This document shows, in pieces, positions 10,026 through 20,105 of a stretch of 64,000 nucleotides of DNA (its first letter is position 1; each line of letters begins with the position of its first letter). Under the pieces are notes generated by a model. That model ran no database searches, had not been told where the DNA came from, and worked only from the letters and a program-made list of their open reading frames with translations. Origin of the DNA: Artemisia argyi. Taxonomy: Eukaryota > Streptophyta > Magnoliopsida > Asterales > Asteraceae. The DNA is taken from positions 9,715,465 through 9,779,464 of the forward strand of contig CM060692.1 of NCBI GenBank assembly GCA_030686995.1, written 5' to 3'. The position numbers were made by a program, and so were the translations under genes.

Positions 10026-11604
10026 TGATAAGGCGAAAAATGAACCGTTTTTAGGGGGTCATTTTAACCCGAATTCGAATTTATTTGATCAAATATTGCC
10101 CTAAATCGTTCCTTTGGTCATTTTAGGTACTTTTGGAGTGAATTCTGGAAAAGGAAGCATTTTGGACGTTTTTGAAGCATAAAAGTGAAGAAAACGGCAA
10201 AGTCTTAATTTTCCTTGCTGGGAACAGTACCTGACGGCGTCACAAGCTTCTTCATGACGGCGTCAAGAGAAATACAAGAGGTGGAAGTGGATAAAGTACG
10301 TGACGGTCCGGTAAGTTCATGACGGCGTCAAGCTAGGCCGTCACGTGTACCTGAAGGCGTCACGTAGGCCGTCACGTGTTAACCTGTCAAAACTTGCGCG
10401 CGGAGTAGCTGACACCGTTTTGGCCATAACTTTTGCATACGAACTCGGATTTGAGCGATTCAAAAAAGAAAACGATCAGGATGAAAAGATATACAATTTG
10501 GTGAAAAAGGCTTCTTGACGGCGTCAAGAGTAACGGGCTGACACCGTCAAGATGGGCCGACAGAAAATTAGCCTATAAATATAACATCATAACTTCACTT
10601 TTTGTAAGCCCTAAACCCTAAGGTCGATTCCTGGGTTTAGGTTGGTGTTTTTCCAGCAACTTAGAGGGCTTCAATCACTCCATAAATATCATGTATTGGT
10701 TTGATGATTCTATCTCAATTATGTTTTCCATTATCATTGTTGTTTGCTCTTCTTTGATGATGATTTGCTAATTCACCTTATGTCTACTTATGATTGTGTG
10801 AAACTTGTATATAATTGATTAGATCTTATTGATACCTTGTTGATGTTTGTGTCTATCTTCATCAATTAGGGTGTGACACTTCGATAGGTCTAATTGGTTT
10901 AGTTTATAATTCTTGATTCCTATTGTCTCTTGTTTGGTTGATTGTATTCGATGTTAGGCTTAAGAAAACTGGCAGACTTCCAAAGGGTAACATGCTTGAA
11001 CGTCTTAAGAAACATGAACCGATGTGTGCTAGGTTTTTATGGTTGTATTTAATGCATGAGCGAATTATAGTGATCCCATGTTAGGAGCTTCTTAGCCAGC
11101 TCGACATAGGAGTGAAGTATGAGCTTATAGAATTGGGGAAGTAAGTACGCCACCCCATGAATGGTATTAAGGAATACAACCCGTCAATTAAAACAAGGTG
11201 TGACAATTCAATTGGTAGAATTGGATAGCTAGCAAGGAGTAACATATCATAGGTTGACATGCTTCACATCCCTTGTAGAACCTTAGTTTAGTTTTCTTGC
11301 ACATTAGTTTAATTAGTAGCTTTTGGGTTAGTTAATTAGCAACTAATTCCGCCCCTTCTTCCAAAACCCGAGATTTTCACTTGCTTTTCATAAAATATAA
11401 AAACACAAAAAGAATCATCCCTCACCTCTAGACCTAGTTAGATTAATTTCAATCCTAACGACACTATTCCTAAGTTGAACGATCAATCCCCCGGTACTTG
11501 TCACTATACTATACTACAACGATCAGGTACACTGCCTGGTGGGGGTTGTAAGCTTCTCGAGATCCCTCGAGAGGTAAAACCTGTTGCGATTCCCACGCAT
11601 ATCA
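10026..11604 (+). repeat. Element A 3' LTR
   Basis: 1579 bp, about 98 percent identical to the 5' LTR by eye and ending GCATATCA, followed by the CATTA duplication. Confidence 0.92.
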
Positions 11605-11609
11605 CATTA

Positions 11610-12169
11610 ACACATGACGGCGTCACTCTTTACCTAAAGAAGGTCGTCACGTGTAACGCTAAAGCGTAATGGCCCATAACCCATATAACGAGACGACGTC
11701 AAGAAGTTGGATTGAATGACAAGAAACCCTAGCCGCGGCCAGATGACGGCGTCAACCATCAAAAGGTGACGTCGTCACCCTTGTAAATCTATATATAGTT
11801 TTGGATTTTTTATTCATTAGTGTGCAACTTTGGAGAGGAACTTTGTCACATAAACCCTAGGTCGAATTTCAGAAGTTTTTAAAGGTTTCATACCCTTGTC
11901 TCTTCCATGTTTAATTGAAGATAAATAATCTATCAATCATTCAATATGTCTATGTGTTGTTTGATTTTATCTTACGCTTGTCTATCTTTTAACATGCTAA
12001 GCTAGGTTTATTTGTGTTTGCTTAGATGTAGTGAAACCTAGTTATTGATTATTGGTTGATGGTTGGTTATTAATTGTTGTTGGGTGATTGTTAATTGATG
12101 TTAGGCTTAAGAAAACTGGCTAATCTCCTATTCGGTAACTTGCTTGAACGTCTTAAGAAACATGAATCG
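11610..12169 (+). mobile_element. Element B 5' LTR, second segment
   Basis: Resumes after element A. It contains TGACGGCGTCA (11744-11754) and TGACGTCGTCA (11767-11777), 23 bp apart, then a CTATATATAG TATA box at about 11789-11798 and an AAACCCTA telobox-like sequence near 11850. It ends at the AATCG duplication of copia1. Confidence 0.8.
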
Positions 12170-12729
12170 TGTGGAAAACTAGAAGGGGGGGTTGAATAGT
12201 TTTACGTCTTTTTAATTTGTTATAAAAGATTGTTTGAAAGTTTTCTTTGTTTTCAAAAATATAGATTCGATGCTATATGAAATCAAGTCATGCACAATAT
12301 GAACAACACTAAATAAGTACGATAAATCAATAATAATGTAAGTAAAGAAATAGATGAGAGTTGGAAAGATCGAACCGAGAGACAAGAGATTTATAGTGGT
12401 TCGGCTACAAGGTCACCTTCCTTGCCCTACTCCACTCCCCGAGCACCTAACTCGAGAGTTTTCTTCACTATGTCAACAAGCTCCCTTATGGCGGAGAAAA
12501 CCTTACACACCAATTTACACACCACAACTACGTCACAACTTATTCACACCTTCTACACAACTATTTCACACCTATTCACTACTTGATCACACCACTTCTT
12601 CACACCTATCTCCTACACACCAATTTTCTTCACACCTATCTTCTACACACCAATCTTCTTCACAACTATCTTCTACACACCAATCTTCTTCTTAACTTTT
12701 CTTCTTCACAACTAACTACTAACCAATCA

Positions 12730-12733
<4 letters not shown>

Positions 12734-12783
<50 letters not shown>
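12734..12783. repeat. (TA)n microsatellite in the copia1 3' LTR
   Basis: About 50 bp of TA repeats. The same site in the other LTR has a tract nearly twice as long, so most of the LTR length difference is microsatellite change. Confidence 0.95.
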
Positions 12784-12787
<4 letters not shown>

Positions 12788-13066
12788 AAACTATCTTCTA
12801 ACAAATATTCACAACTAATCACACAATGAGATGAGTATAAAGATGATGTTCTAACAACTTAGATGTAGAGATCACAACAAGTTGTAATACTTCTTGTCTT
12901 GAGGAATAGAAGTATTCTTCTCTTGCACTTGATAGGATGATCTTTGGATCACTTAGAAACAAAGATTCAAGAATGTATGATCAAAGGATTTAGAGATTGG
13001 AAAATGAGATCTAGAACAGAAAGTTAAGGAGTGCAAAAGGTGAGAAAAATTCTAGGTTTGAAGTGG

Positions 13067-13160
13067 TATTTATAGGCAACAAATTCTGACAGAGGAGCGT
13101 GGACGGTCCCCTTAATTTTAAGGGGACCGCCCCTTATAATTAAGGGGGCCGCCCAGCTGA
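13067..13160 (-). promoter_or_regulatory. Copia1 LTR promoter: inverted repeats and TATA box
   Basis: GGTCCCCTTAA-TT-TTAAGGGGACC at 13105-13128 is an 11-bp inverted repeat, followed by a second imperfect one to about 13155. On the minus strand these lie directly upstream of TATAAATA (13067-13074). The other LTR has the same block, enlarged by a 21-bp duplication, near 36620-36690. Confidence 0.65.
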
Positions 13161-13544
13161 AACGGCCAGAATCTTTGTCTTTTAGTGGGGAAAGTTTATT
13201 TGGTGAAAAACTAACTGATTTTGGTTAAAATTTTAAATTCATATATTTAGTATGAATAAAACATTTTTCTTTATTACCAAAAGTGTTTTTCAAAAATATA
13301 TAATATGTTTATATAATTAAATAAACTTTGCATTAGTTAATTAAATACCCCTTTGATCATAAATTGCACTAAACACTTTGTTTATTCATACCTTAAGTGA
13401 TTTGGATGTAAAGAGAAATATTAATCACTAAATACTTGTTTATGTCACAAGTTTTAGTTCTATGAGTTTATATTTTGTGATAATTAAAACATAGAGATAT
13501 TGATAACATGTTAATAATGTTTTTAGGCATTATTTATGTCAATA

Positions 13545-13560
13545 ATCTCCCCCTTTTTAA
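13545..13560 (-). other. Copia1 polypurine tract
   Basis: On the minus strand AAAAAGGGGGAGAT abuts the 3' LTR, the expected position and style for a Sirevirus plus-strand primer. Confidence 0.8.
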
Positions 13561-14019
13561 TTATTACAAAACCTTAAACTCAATATATCTAAAACTTGTT
13601 TTTAGACAAGTATTATAGAGTTTCCATTTCTCTTCTCCCCCTTTTTGTAAAATTAAAAAGGTTATGCCTAGTAAGCTTCGTGAGGGAAGTTTAAACGGGT
13701 AGAATGCTCCCCCTTGATGTATGCTCCCCCTCATTTGAGAGCACCAAGGGAACGAGCTATGGAGATCTTTGCTACAAAAATATTTGAAGAAAGCAAGATA
13801 CACGTATATGCAAGGCAACAATTATGCAACTAAACATAGATTCATTCAAGCATTATAGAAAGGATAATCATTACAACATTCAATATGCTTGAAGCATATT
13901 GATAAAAATAACACAAAAGAAAAGACATAGTCCTATATTGCCTAGAAAGAGCACTTGGACTTGCTTGCAACTCATGGTTGATTGTTTTATTTGCTTGAAG
14001 GATAGCATAAGCATAAAGC
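13561..14019 (-). other. Copia1 3' non-coding segment
   Basis: No supported gene. The minus strand has further short GGGGGAG runs near 13635, 13710 and 13725, resembling degenerate polypurine tracts. Confidence 0.5.
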
Positions 14020-14724
14020 TTAGTTGTTAGATGGAGAGGGATATGGAGTAAGGTATGGAGCGGAAGAGGTGGCCCTTACGATATTGTATCGTGTTAGGGG
14101 TGGAATAGGATGAGGTCGAGTGAGGAGATATTCAATCCAAGAAATATCTTCACTCAAGTAAAGGATTTGTTTTTGGAGAAAGATGCAACAAGGGCAATAG
14201 TGAGTGTAGTTTGTAACTTGATCCAAGTTGAGAGAGTGAGGAAGGCAATTGTTATAGGGTGATGATGGAGGTTGCCCTTTGTTGCGTTGTGCAAGATGCA
14301 TGGCATTGAGATCACTAAGATCATGGATTTGTGATATTTCATCACGGAACTTTTGCTTTTCCATGGTAATGTGGAGAAAGTCATTGTGTTTATATGGATG
14401 AATTGGGTTTGTGTAGTTGGAGTTGTAATGGGATGGTTGATCAACCTTGTATGGATCATTACAAGGGATTTGAGGATGAGGTGAGTGATTTGGCATGAAG
14501 GAAGATGTTTGGCCAATGTTGTATGGTTTGTAAGCAGGATCAAATGAATGTCCTTGTGTGTGTGGTGGAAAGTTTGGGAAGTAAGTGGTTGGTGGTGTTG
14601 AATGACTTCCAACTTCACTTGTTATGATGGATTTGTTTTGAGGGCTTTTTCTTCACCAAACGGGTTTTTCCGTGATTCTTGCAAGCCTTGAGGCTTTTGG
14701 TTTGGGTTTGTTTGGAGAAGCCAT
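14020..14724 (-). pseudogene. Copia1 post-pol accessory ORF (234 codons, one TGA)
   Basis: From an ATG at 14724 the frame is open to 14020 except for an in-frame TGA at 14653-14655 (codon 24); a later Met at 14496 would give 158 residues without interruption. The N-terminus is Lys/Pro-rich and basic, the middle is rich in Pro, His, Tyr and Asn, and the end has EDISWIEYLL. There is no recognisable domain. It lies after RT-RNase H, where Sireviruses may carry an additional ORF. A TATAAATA box (14759-14766) and GGTCCCC inverted repeats (14900-14960) lie upstream, matching the LTR promoter layout. With the TATA box only about 35 bp before 14724, translation from the internal Met may be more realistic. 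Confidence 0.45.
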
Positions 14725-14758
14725 GAAGGGATGAGTAAAGAGTTTTGAGGATTGGGGG

Positions 14759-14962
14759 TATTTATAGTGTAAGATTTGTGTGTTTATGGATGGATAAAGT
14801 TTGTTTGGGAGATTAGGACAAATTGTGTTGGTGAAAATTGGGAAATGTAGATTGAAATGGGCTAAAAAGCAGAAAAGATTCTGTAAACCCGACCATCAGA
14901 TGGCCGGTCCCCTTAATTAGGGGGCGGTCCCCTTAATTATTAAGGGGGCCGCCCATCTGGTG
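14759..14962 (-). promoter_or_regulatory. Candidate internal promoter of the copia1 accessory ORF
   Basis: Contains GGTCCCCTTAA facing TTAAGGGGGCC (14926-14950), a second GGTCCCCTTAATTAGGGGG unit beside it, and an outer imperfect inverted repeat (14894-14962). A TATAAATA lies at 14759-14766, nearer the ORF. It reproduces the elements of the LTR promoter, though with a larger gap to the TATA box. Confidence 0.45.
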
Positions 14963-15226
14963 ATTTCCAAGTTGCCAGAATTGGGTTTTTGGCAGAAAAT
15001 TTGCAGAACGGTTATGTGTTTGGATTAGAATTCAAGCAAGTTCAATTCTCTTAGGCAATATAGAGTCTATTCTAATCAAGATATAGTATGCATGCAAAAA
15101 CACATACGCAAAAGAGCAAATAATCAACACATAATAAGCAATAGGAGGTAAGTAAAGGCAAGAACACTTAAGCTTCCTAAGGCACCTATCTTAGATTAAA
15201 GGCAAAGGTAATTAGTGAGTGAAAAA
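14963..15226 (-). other. Copia1 non-coding segment up to the D insertion
   Basis: No gene seen. The CTAGT at 15227-15231 is the left target duplication of element D. Confidence 0.5.
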
Positions 15227-16361
15227 CTAGTTGATGAGTGTCTAAATACTCATCATTTTGTACCAATCTTAACTGCCAAAACATACAAAAACACTCAAAA
15301 ATGCATCATAATACTTAAAATATCTTAGAAGTGTGTTTTATATGTTTCAAATACAAAATATGCAAAAACAAATGAAAAACGTACAAAGTTTGCATAATTG
15401 GCAGTTTCAGTCCCTCAAGTTTCAAATATTGTCAAAACTAGTCCCTGAAGGTTTAAAATAAATGAAAAATCAACTTAAGTCCTAGGGAAACCAAAAATAT
15501 TCACAAATGATCCCTGGATGAAAGTTTACACAAACTGGCAACTTTTACCCCTCAAGTTACAAAATTGGCAAAAATGGTCCCTGGGTATTCAAAACTTGGA
15601 AATTTACAAATAATACCCTTGTACTATGCATGAATGACAAAATGGAACAATTTTGATAAACTTTTGAGAAATTACAACCATAGTCCCTGAAAAATCCAAA
15701 TTTACAATAATGGTCCTTGGAGTTTGAGAAATTACAGAAAAGGTCCCTGGATATTTTTAAATGAAAAAAATTAATAAATTGGTCCTTGGTTTATCATATT
15801 TGGCAAAAATAGCACTTGAAAATACTTTGGGAAAATCATAAATTCAGTCCCTATATTTTACCCAAATTACATAATTGGTCCTTGTGTACACCACAACCAA
15901 ACCGGACCCTTTTATTTATTTAACAAAATCCACAAATCCAACCCACCTAAACTACCCAACCCACACACACCCCTAGCCCATTCCTAAGCCCAGCCCAACA
16001 CCCCCTTTTAATAATAACGGGGGTTGACCCCAGTCAAACACCCCAAACCGCCAAAACCACCACCACTGTAGCTCCACCTCTCCCACACCTGCTTCACCCA
16101 AAACCAGGTGGTTTTCTACCTCCACCTCACCTCCCCAGCTCACCCCTTACTCCCCCTAACCTCCTTTCCACCTCACAGTCAAATCCCATCACTAATAAAT
16201 GCATTCCACACCAAAATTTCTCCCCAAACCACATTACATCCTCTGTTTTCTTCTAAACAATCCCAACTTGCATAAAAAACATTCCCCTTGCCCCCTGACA
16301 CATCCACAACAATCCACAATTCTTTAATTGCAGAACGTTGGCTCCCAGTTAACTTGGAGAC

Positions 16362-16374
16362 TTTTGGCGCCAAA
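16362..16374. promoter_or_regulatory. E2F-like palindrome in the element D LTR
   Basis: TTTTGGCGCCAAA contains the E2F consensus TTTGGCGC on both strands. It lies about 95 bp upstream of the TATAAAAG box and is unchanged in the other LTR (27981-27993). Confidence 0.55.
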
Positions 16375-16468
16375 TTCATTTAAACGGATAGGATCATGTC
16401 AGAGCAATGGAGGGTCAAGATCTAAAGTGGGAATGACTCAGAGACTCACAAGGAACCCTAATTGAGCC

Positions 16469-16476
16469 TATAAAAG
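16469..16476 (+). promoter_or_regulatory. TATA box of the element D 5' LTR
   Basis: TATAAAAG, within gagcctataaaaggaagg, is identical in both LTRs. Transcription would start near 16500, leaving about 2.9 kb of LTR within the transcript. Confidence 0.7.
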
Positions 16477-19437
16477 GAAGGAAAGCAGAAGAGAAGCCTA
16501 TCTAGTTTAATTTTAAAAAGTGTATGTCGTATTAGTTGTTTTAAAAGTTCAAGTGTAATTTAAAGCTTTCAAGTTTCAGTTAAGCATTCTCAGTGTACTA
16601 GTAATCCTTTTAGTTAATAAAAAATCAGGTTTGTGTTGTTACTTAAGGTTGTGCAATTTTCAAATTCATGTCAAAAATCTAAATAAGCTGTGTATTTGTT
16701 ACTGTTTGATTATATGGATTGAATAAGCTCATATAAGCTCCCATAAGCTCAATAAAGCTTTTAGTAACCTACTAATCAGTTTAATATAAAAAATCTTACA
16801 AATTACAAATTGGTCAACTAAAGTCAACTGTGGCAATTTGAACTTGATTTCTGGGAATCAGAGGTGATTTGGAAAGGAAGCAGCTTGGAGTATTGGTTTA
16901 GATCCTCAGGGGAGGAAATAGGTTGTTCTTGGTTCATGGTTTGAGCAGGAAAGCAATATTGTAAGTTTCTAAAAAAATCTCATAACTGTCTTTGAATTGC
17001 ATCTTTATTAATCTTGATTATCATTGCCATTTTCTGTGTTTCTTATGTTTGATTAGTGTATTAAAGTGTATTTATGGTTTGAGATTGCTAGGCTGTTAAG
17101 AAAAATTACTTGTTACTCATTTTCTAAAAATCTCACAGTGAAGTATCCATTTGAGCCATATCATGGTTTAACACTTAGGATATTGTTGATTCATGTTTAC
17201 TTGATCTCTGTTAATGTTAGTCTAAGGTTTAGAAACAGATTTGTAGTTCAAATCATTGTTTTGCTTTGATAATCACAAAATCAGTTAGCTAAAGGTGTGT
17301 TTGGATCAGTGAATTCCTAAGTATTGTGCTTGGTTATTGTTGTTGTTCCGTGTTTATACAAGTAACTTAAGATCCTATTAGCCTAAGTAAACCATAAAAA
17401 CCTAGGCTTATTAAAGAAAAAGTCAAAATCATAATCTCAACATCTCCACAGTTCACTGTGTGAGATTTGGTATCTCATACCCACCACATTAGCTTATATC
17501 TTATAGATTTAGCTTAAATTAGAGTAATCATAGCTTAATACAGTTTATTAAATCAGTTAGATAGCTTAGAATCTCATATAAGTCAAACTACCAAGTTTCA
17601 CTGAAAAGTCAAATTATCCATTCTCAGGTTTTTACCAAACTTCAAAGAATTGTTTAGAATTTAGGAATTTGATCTAGGACTTGAAACTTTTTATAGTATT
17701 AGCCTACCAGTTCATCTTTGATTTTCCATTGTTATTGTATTTTTAGGAATTTTACTCTGGGCCCCACAGACCCTCAAACTCACTTGCAGGGCAAAGGTGT
17801 GCCCTGCTCATTCAGACCCAGTCCATCACCACCACTTTGGTGGTGATTTGTGGCCAACTCAGTGGGCCCCACACCTTCTAATTAGCATCTTACAACCCCC
17901 CTCCTACCCAGGTTCAAAACTTGACCCTTAGTTTGACCTATAGATCAGTGGACCCCACTTAGTTTTGCATCATAAGTCTGTCCCACTTCTGAGTCAGAAA
18001 CCAAATAAGCAAGTGCTTATTTGGGCTTTCCAGCTTATCCTAGGAGCTTATCTCATTAAATCTAGCTTAATTAGGTATAAGTAACTTAGGTAATCCAGAT
18101 TTCACCATAGTTGACCCCACATAACCTCAATTTAGCTTATTTCTTAGTTTGGTCAACCATAGTCAACTGTATAAGCTTATAAGCACTCTCAGTGCTTATT
18201 TCAAGGTTCTAAAGTAGTTGTCTTTATTAAAGTTTCATTATTTAAGTATTTAAGTAGTTTTATAAAAGAAAAACCAGAAAAAGCAAACATAAAAATAGTG
18301 ATAGCTTCTATTTAATAGAAATTATCTAATTAATTTTCATCTTAGCTTATTAATAAGCACTTGTCCAATTTCATAATTTTATAAATTACTTAGTACCTTA
18401 AAGTAGTTAAAATAATTTTCTTAGAATTTTCCTAAGCAGTTTACTATTTATTAGATTTAAAACTAGTTTAAATAATTAAATAGGTAATATTAGTAATTAA
18501 ATAGATTTCTTTAATTTTAATTAACTAAAGTAGAATTTTATATTTTTCTTAAGTTTTATAAAGTAGTTAAGACTTTTAAAAAATAGTTTCATAATTTTCA
18601 CTGTCCATTTTCTAATTTTCTTATTTAAATTAATTAAATTAGTTTAAAATTAATTAATAAGTAATTAGTTAGTCAATTAGCTTAAATATAATTTTTAGCA
18701 ACTTTTTATAATTTTGTAGTATTCCTGTAGTAATTAAATAGTTTTATAAATTTTATCATAATTTTCTAAGCTAATTTAGTATTAATAGTAATTTAAAATA
18801 GTTAAAATAGATTAATTAAATTAAATAGTTTATAATTAATAAAATACTTATAAAAAGACAAAAATATTTATTTTCATTTTTTTTACTTTCTTCAAGTTCT
18901 TATTTAGGTTTAGAAATTATTGTTATAAGTTTTTAGGTTTATTTGTTATAGTTGTAATTTTTAGTTAATTTAAATTAAGTTTTAAATTAGATTTTAATTA
19001 AGTTTTATTTATTAAATAATAATTAAATATTATAATAATCATTTTCATAATTTCAATTTCATTTTCTATTTTCTTTAATATTAAGTTTTCAAAAGTTTCA
19101 CTTTTAACCCCTGTAGTTTGTAACTTGTTAAATACCACTTTTCTCTGTCTGTTATATGATTATCTGATTTTGTGCTTATATCTGTATTTCTGTTATAATT
19201 TCATATTTTCCAAATATCAAGCAATCAGTAGTATAATCAACCCTCAAATCATCTTTGTTACTGTCCTCAGTACCACTCACTCTCCTATCCGTTTACGAAT
19301 ACAATTTCAATCTCGTTGGGATTTAACGATCCGGGGATTTCCCTATATTTCCACGGTCAATATTAACTTGCACTTTCTCCCAGGTGGGCCTAACAGCTGC
19401 ACACGGCTGACTGGTTGGTTTGGGAGGAGTCAAAATT

Positions 19438-19455
19438 TGGCGCCGCTGCCGGGGA
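19438..19455 (+). other. Element D primer binding site (tRNA-Asp)
   Basis: TGGCGCCGCTGCCGGGGA starts 5 bp after the LTR and matches the expected tRNA-Asp 3' complement with one difference. Confidence 0.88.
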
Positions 19456-19803
19456 GGTTGTTGCGTATTTTAAAACGGTAAAAGTTTAGTGGTTTTCAAA
19501 AACCCTCCTGTACAAATATCACCACTTTGTAAATTTTTAAGAAAAGCAAAATCATATCTGAAAACGTTCATTAACATTTCTCCTGAAGTGTTAACAACAC
19601 CAAACAAATCATAAACAACAAAACAAACTGTGAAGTTAAATTACTTCGTATCTTTACGATTACAACCTATACAGTTGGTTTAAGGTAAGTTCTGACATTA
19701 AATTGCGAACTTAAGAGGGATCCATTTATTTCCTCCCGCCAGCCTGCGAGTAATCTTAAAGGAACGATTTCGGTTAACGAATCAGTTTCAAAAATATTGT
19801 CCA

Positions 19804-19850
<47 letters not shown>

Positions 19851-20105
19851 CACCCATACACGAAAAGCCAAAAACATTTTACTGTGAATATAATTACATA
19901 AAAGTTTACCACCGCAAACCAAGGCAGAACACCTACCAACTGGGGGTGTAAACATAATAAGTTCCCAAACCTAAAAGATTAAAAACTTACCATTGTATCC
20001 TTGTGAATAGTGTACCTTTTTTAAAGGAGCTGTTCATTTGTGATTATTGGGTTTAAGTTCGGTGTAATTTTGCCTCGATCTTGTGTTGAAAACTAATTTT
20101 TGTGC
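19456..20105 (+). other. Element D leader with poly-T run
   Basis: Untranslated leader between the primer site and gag. A T run of about 45 nt occupies 19806-19850. No ORF precedes gag. Confidence 0.7.

Larger units (their letters stand above)
5056..11604 (+). mobile_element. Element A: non-autonomous gypsy LTR retrotransposon
   Basis: A complete element of 6549 bp, bounded by TG...CA LTRs and by the target duplication CATTA at 5051-5055 and 11605-11609. It has a tRNA-Asp type primer site, a polypurine-like stretch, and one ORF with no gag, protease, RT or integrase. It must therefore borrow its replication proteins. By eye the two LTRs differ at about 32 positions in 1.58 kb (about 2 percent). 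It sits inside the LTR of its own relative, element B. Confidence 0.9.
12170..13544 (-). repeat. Copia1 3' LTR
   Basis: Starts (plus strand) TGTGGAAAAC, contains a TA microsatellite at about 12734-12783, a TATAAATA box on the minus strand at 13067-13074 and palindromic GGTCCCC repeats just upstream of it. The inner terminus reads AATA instead of the AACA of the other LTR. Confidence 0.9.
15232..19432 (+). repeat. Element D 5' LTR (4.2 kb)
   Basis: Begins TGATGAGTGTC and ends GGAGTCA. Parts: a degenerate repeat zone built on GGTCCCTGG (15400-15900), an E2F-like palindrome (16362-16374), TATAAAAG at 16469, a zone rich in AAGCTTA half-sites (16725-18220), and an extremely AT-rich stretch (18240-19080). 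No coding region is supported; the 67-codon frame at 17066 is also present in the other LTR but lacks features of a protein. Confidence 0.93.

Noticed and set aside
12354..12695. 113-codon ORF in the copia1 LTR
   Set aside because: It lies antisense in an LTR across a tandem CTTCTACACACCAAT repeat, and the other LTR does not keep it.
17066..17269. 67-codon ORF present identically in both D LTRs
   Set aside because: Duplication follows from LTR identity, not from coding constraint, and it has no protein features.
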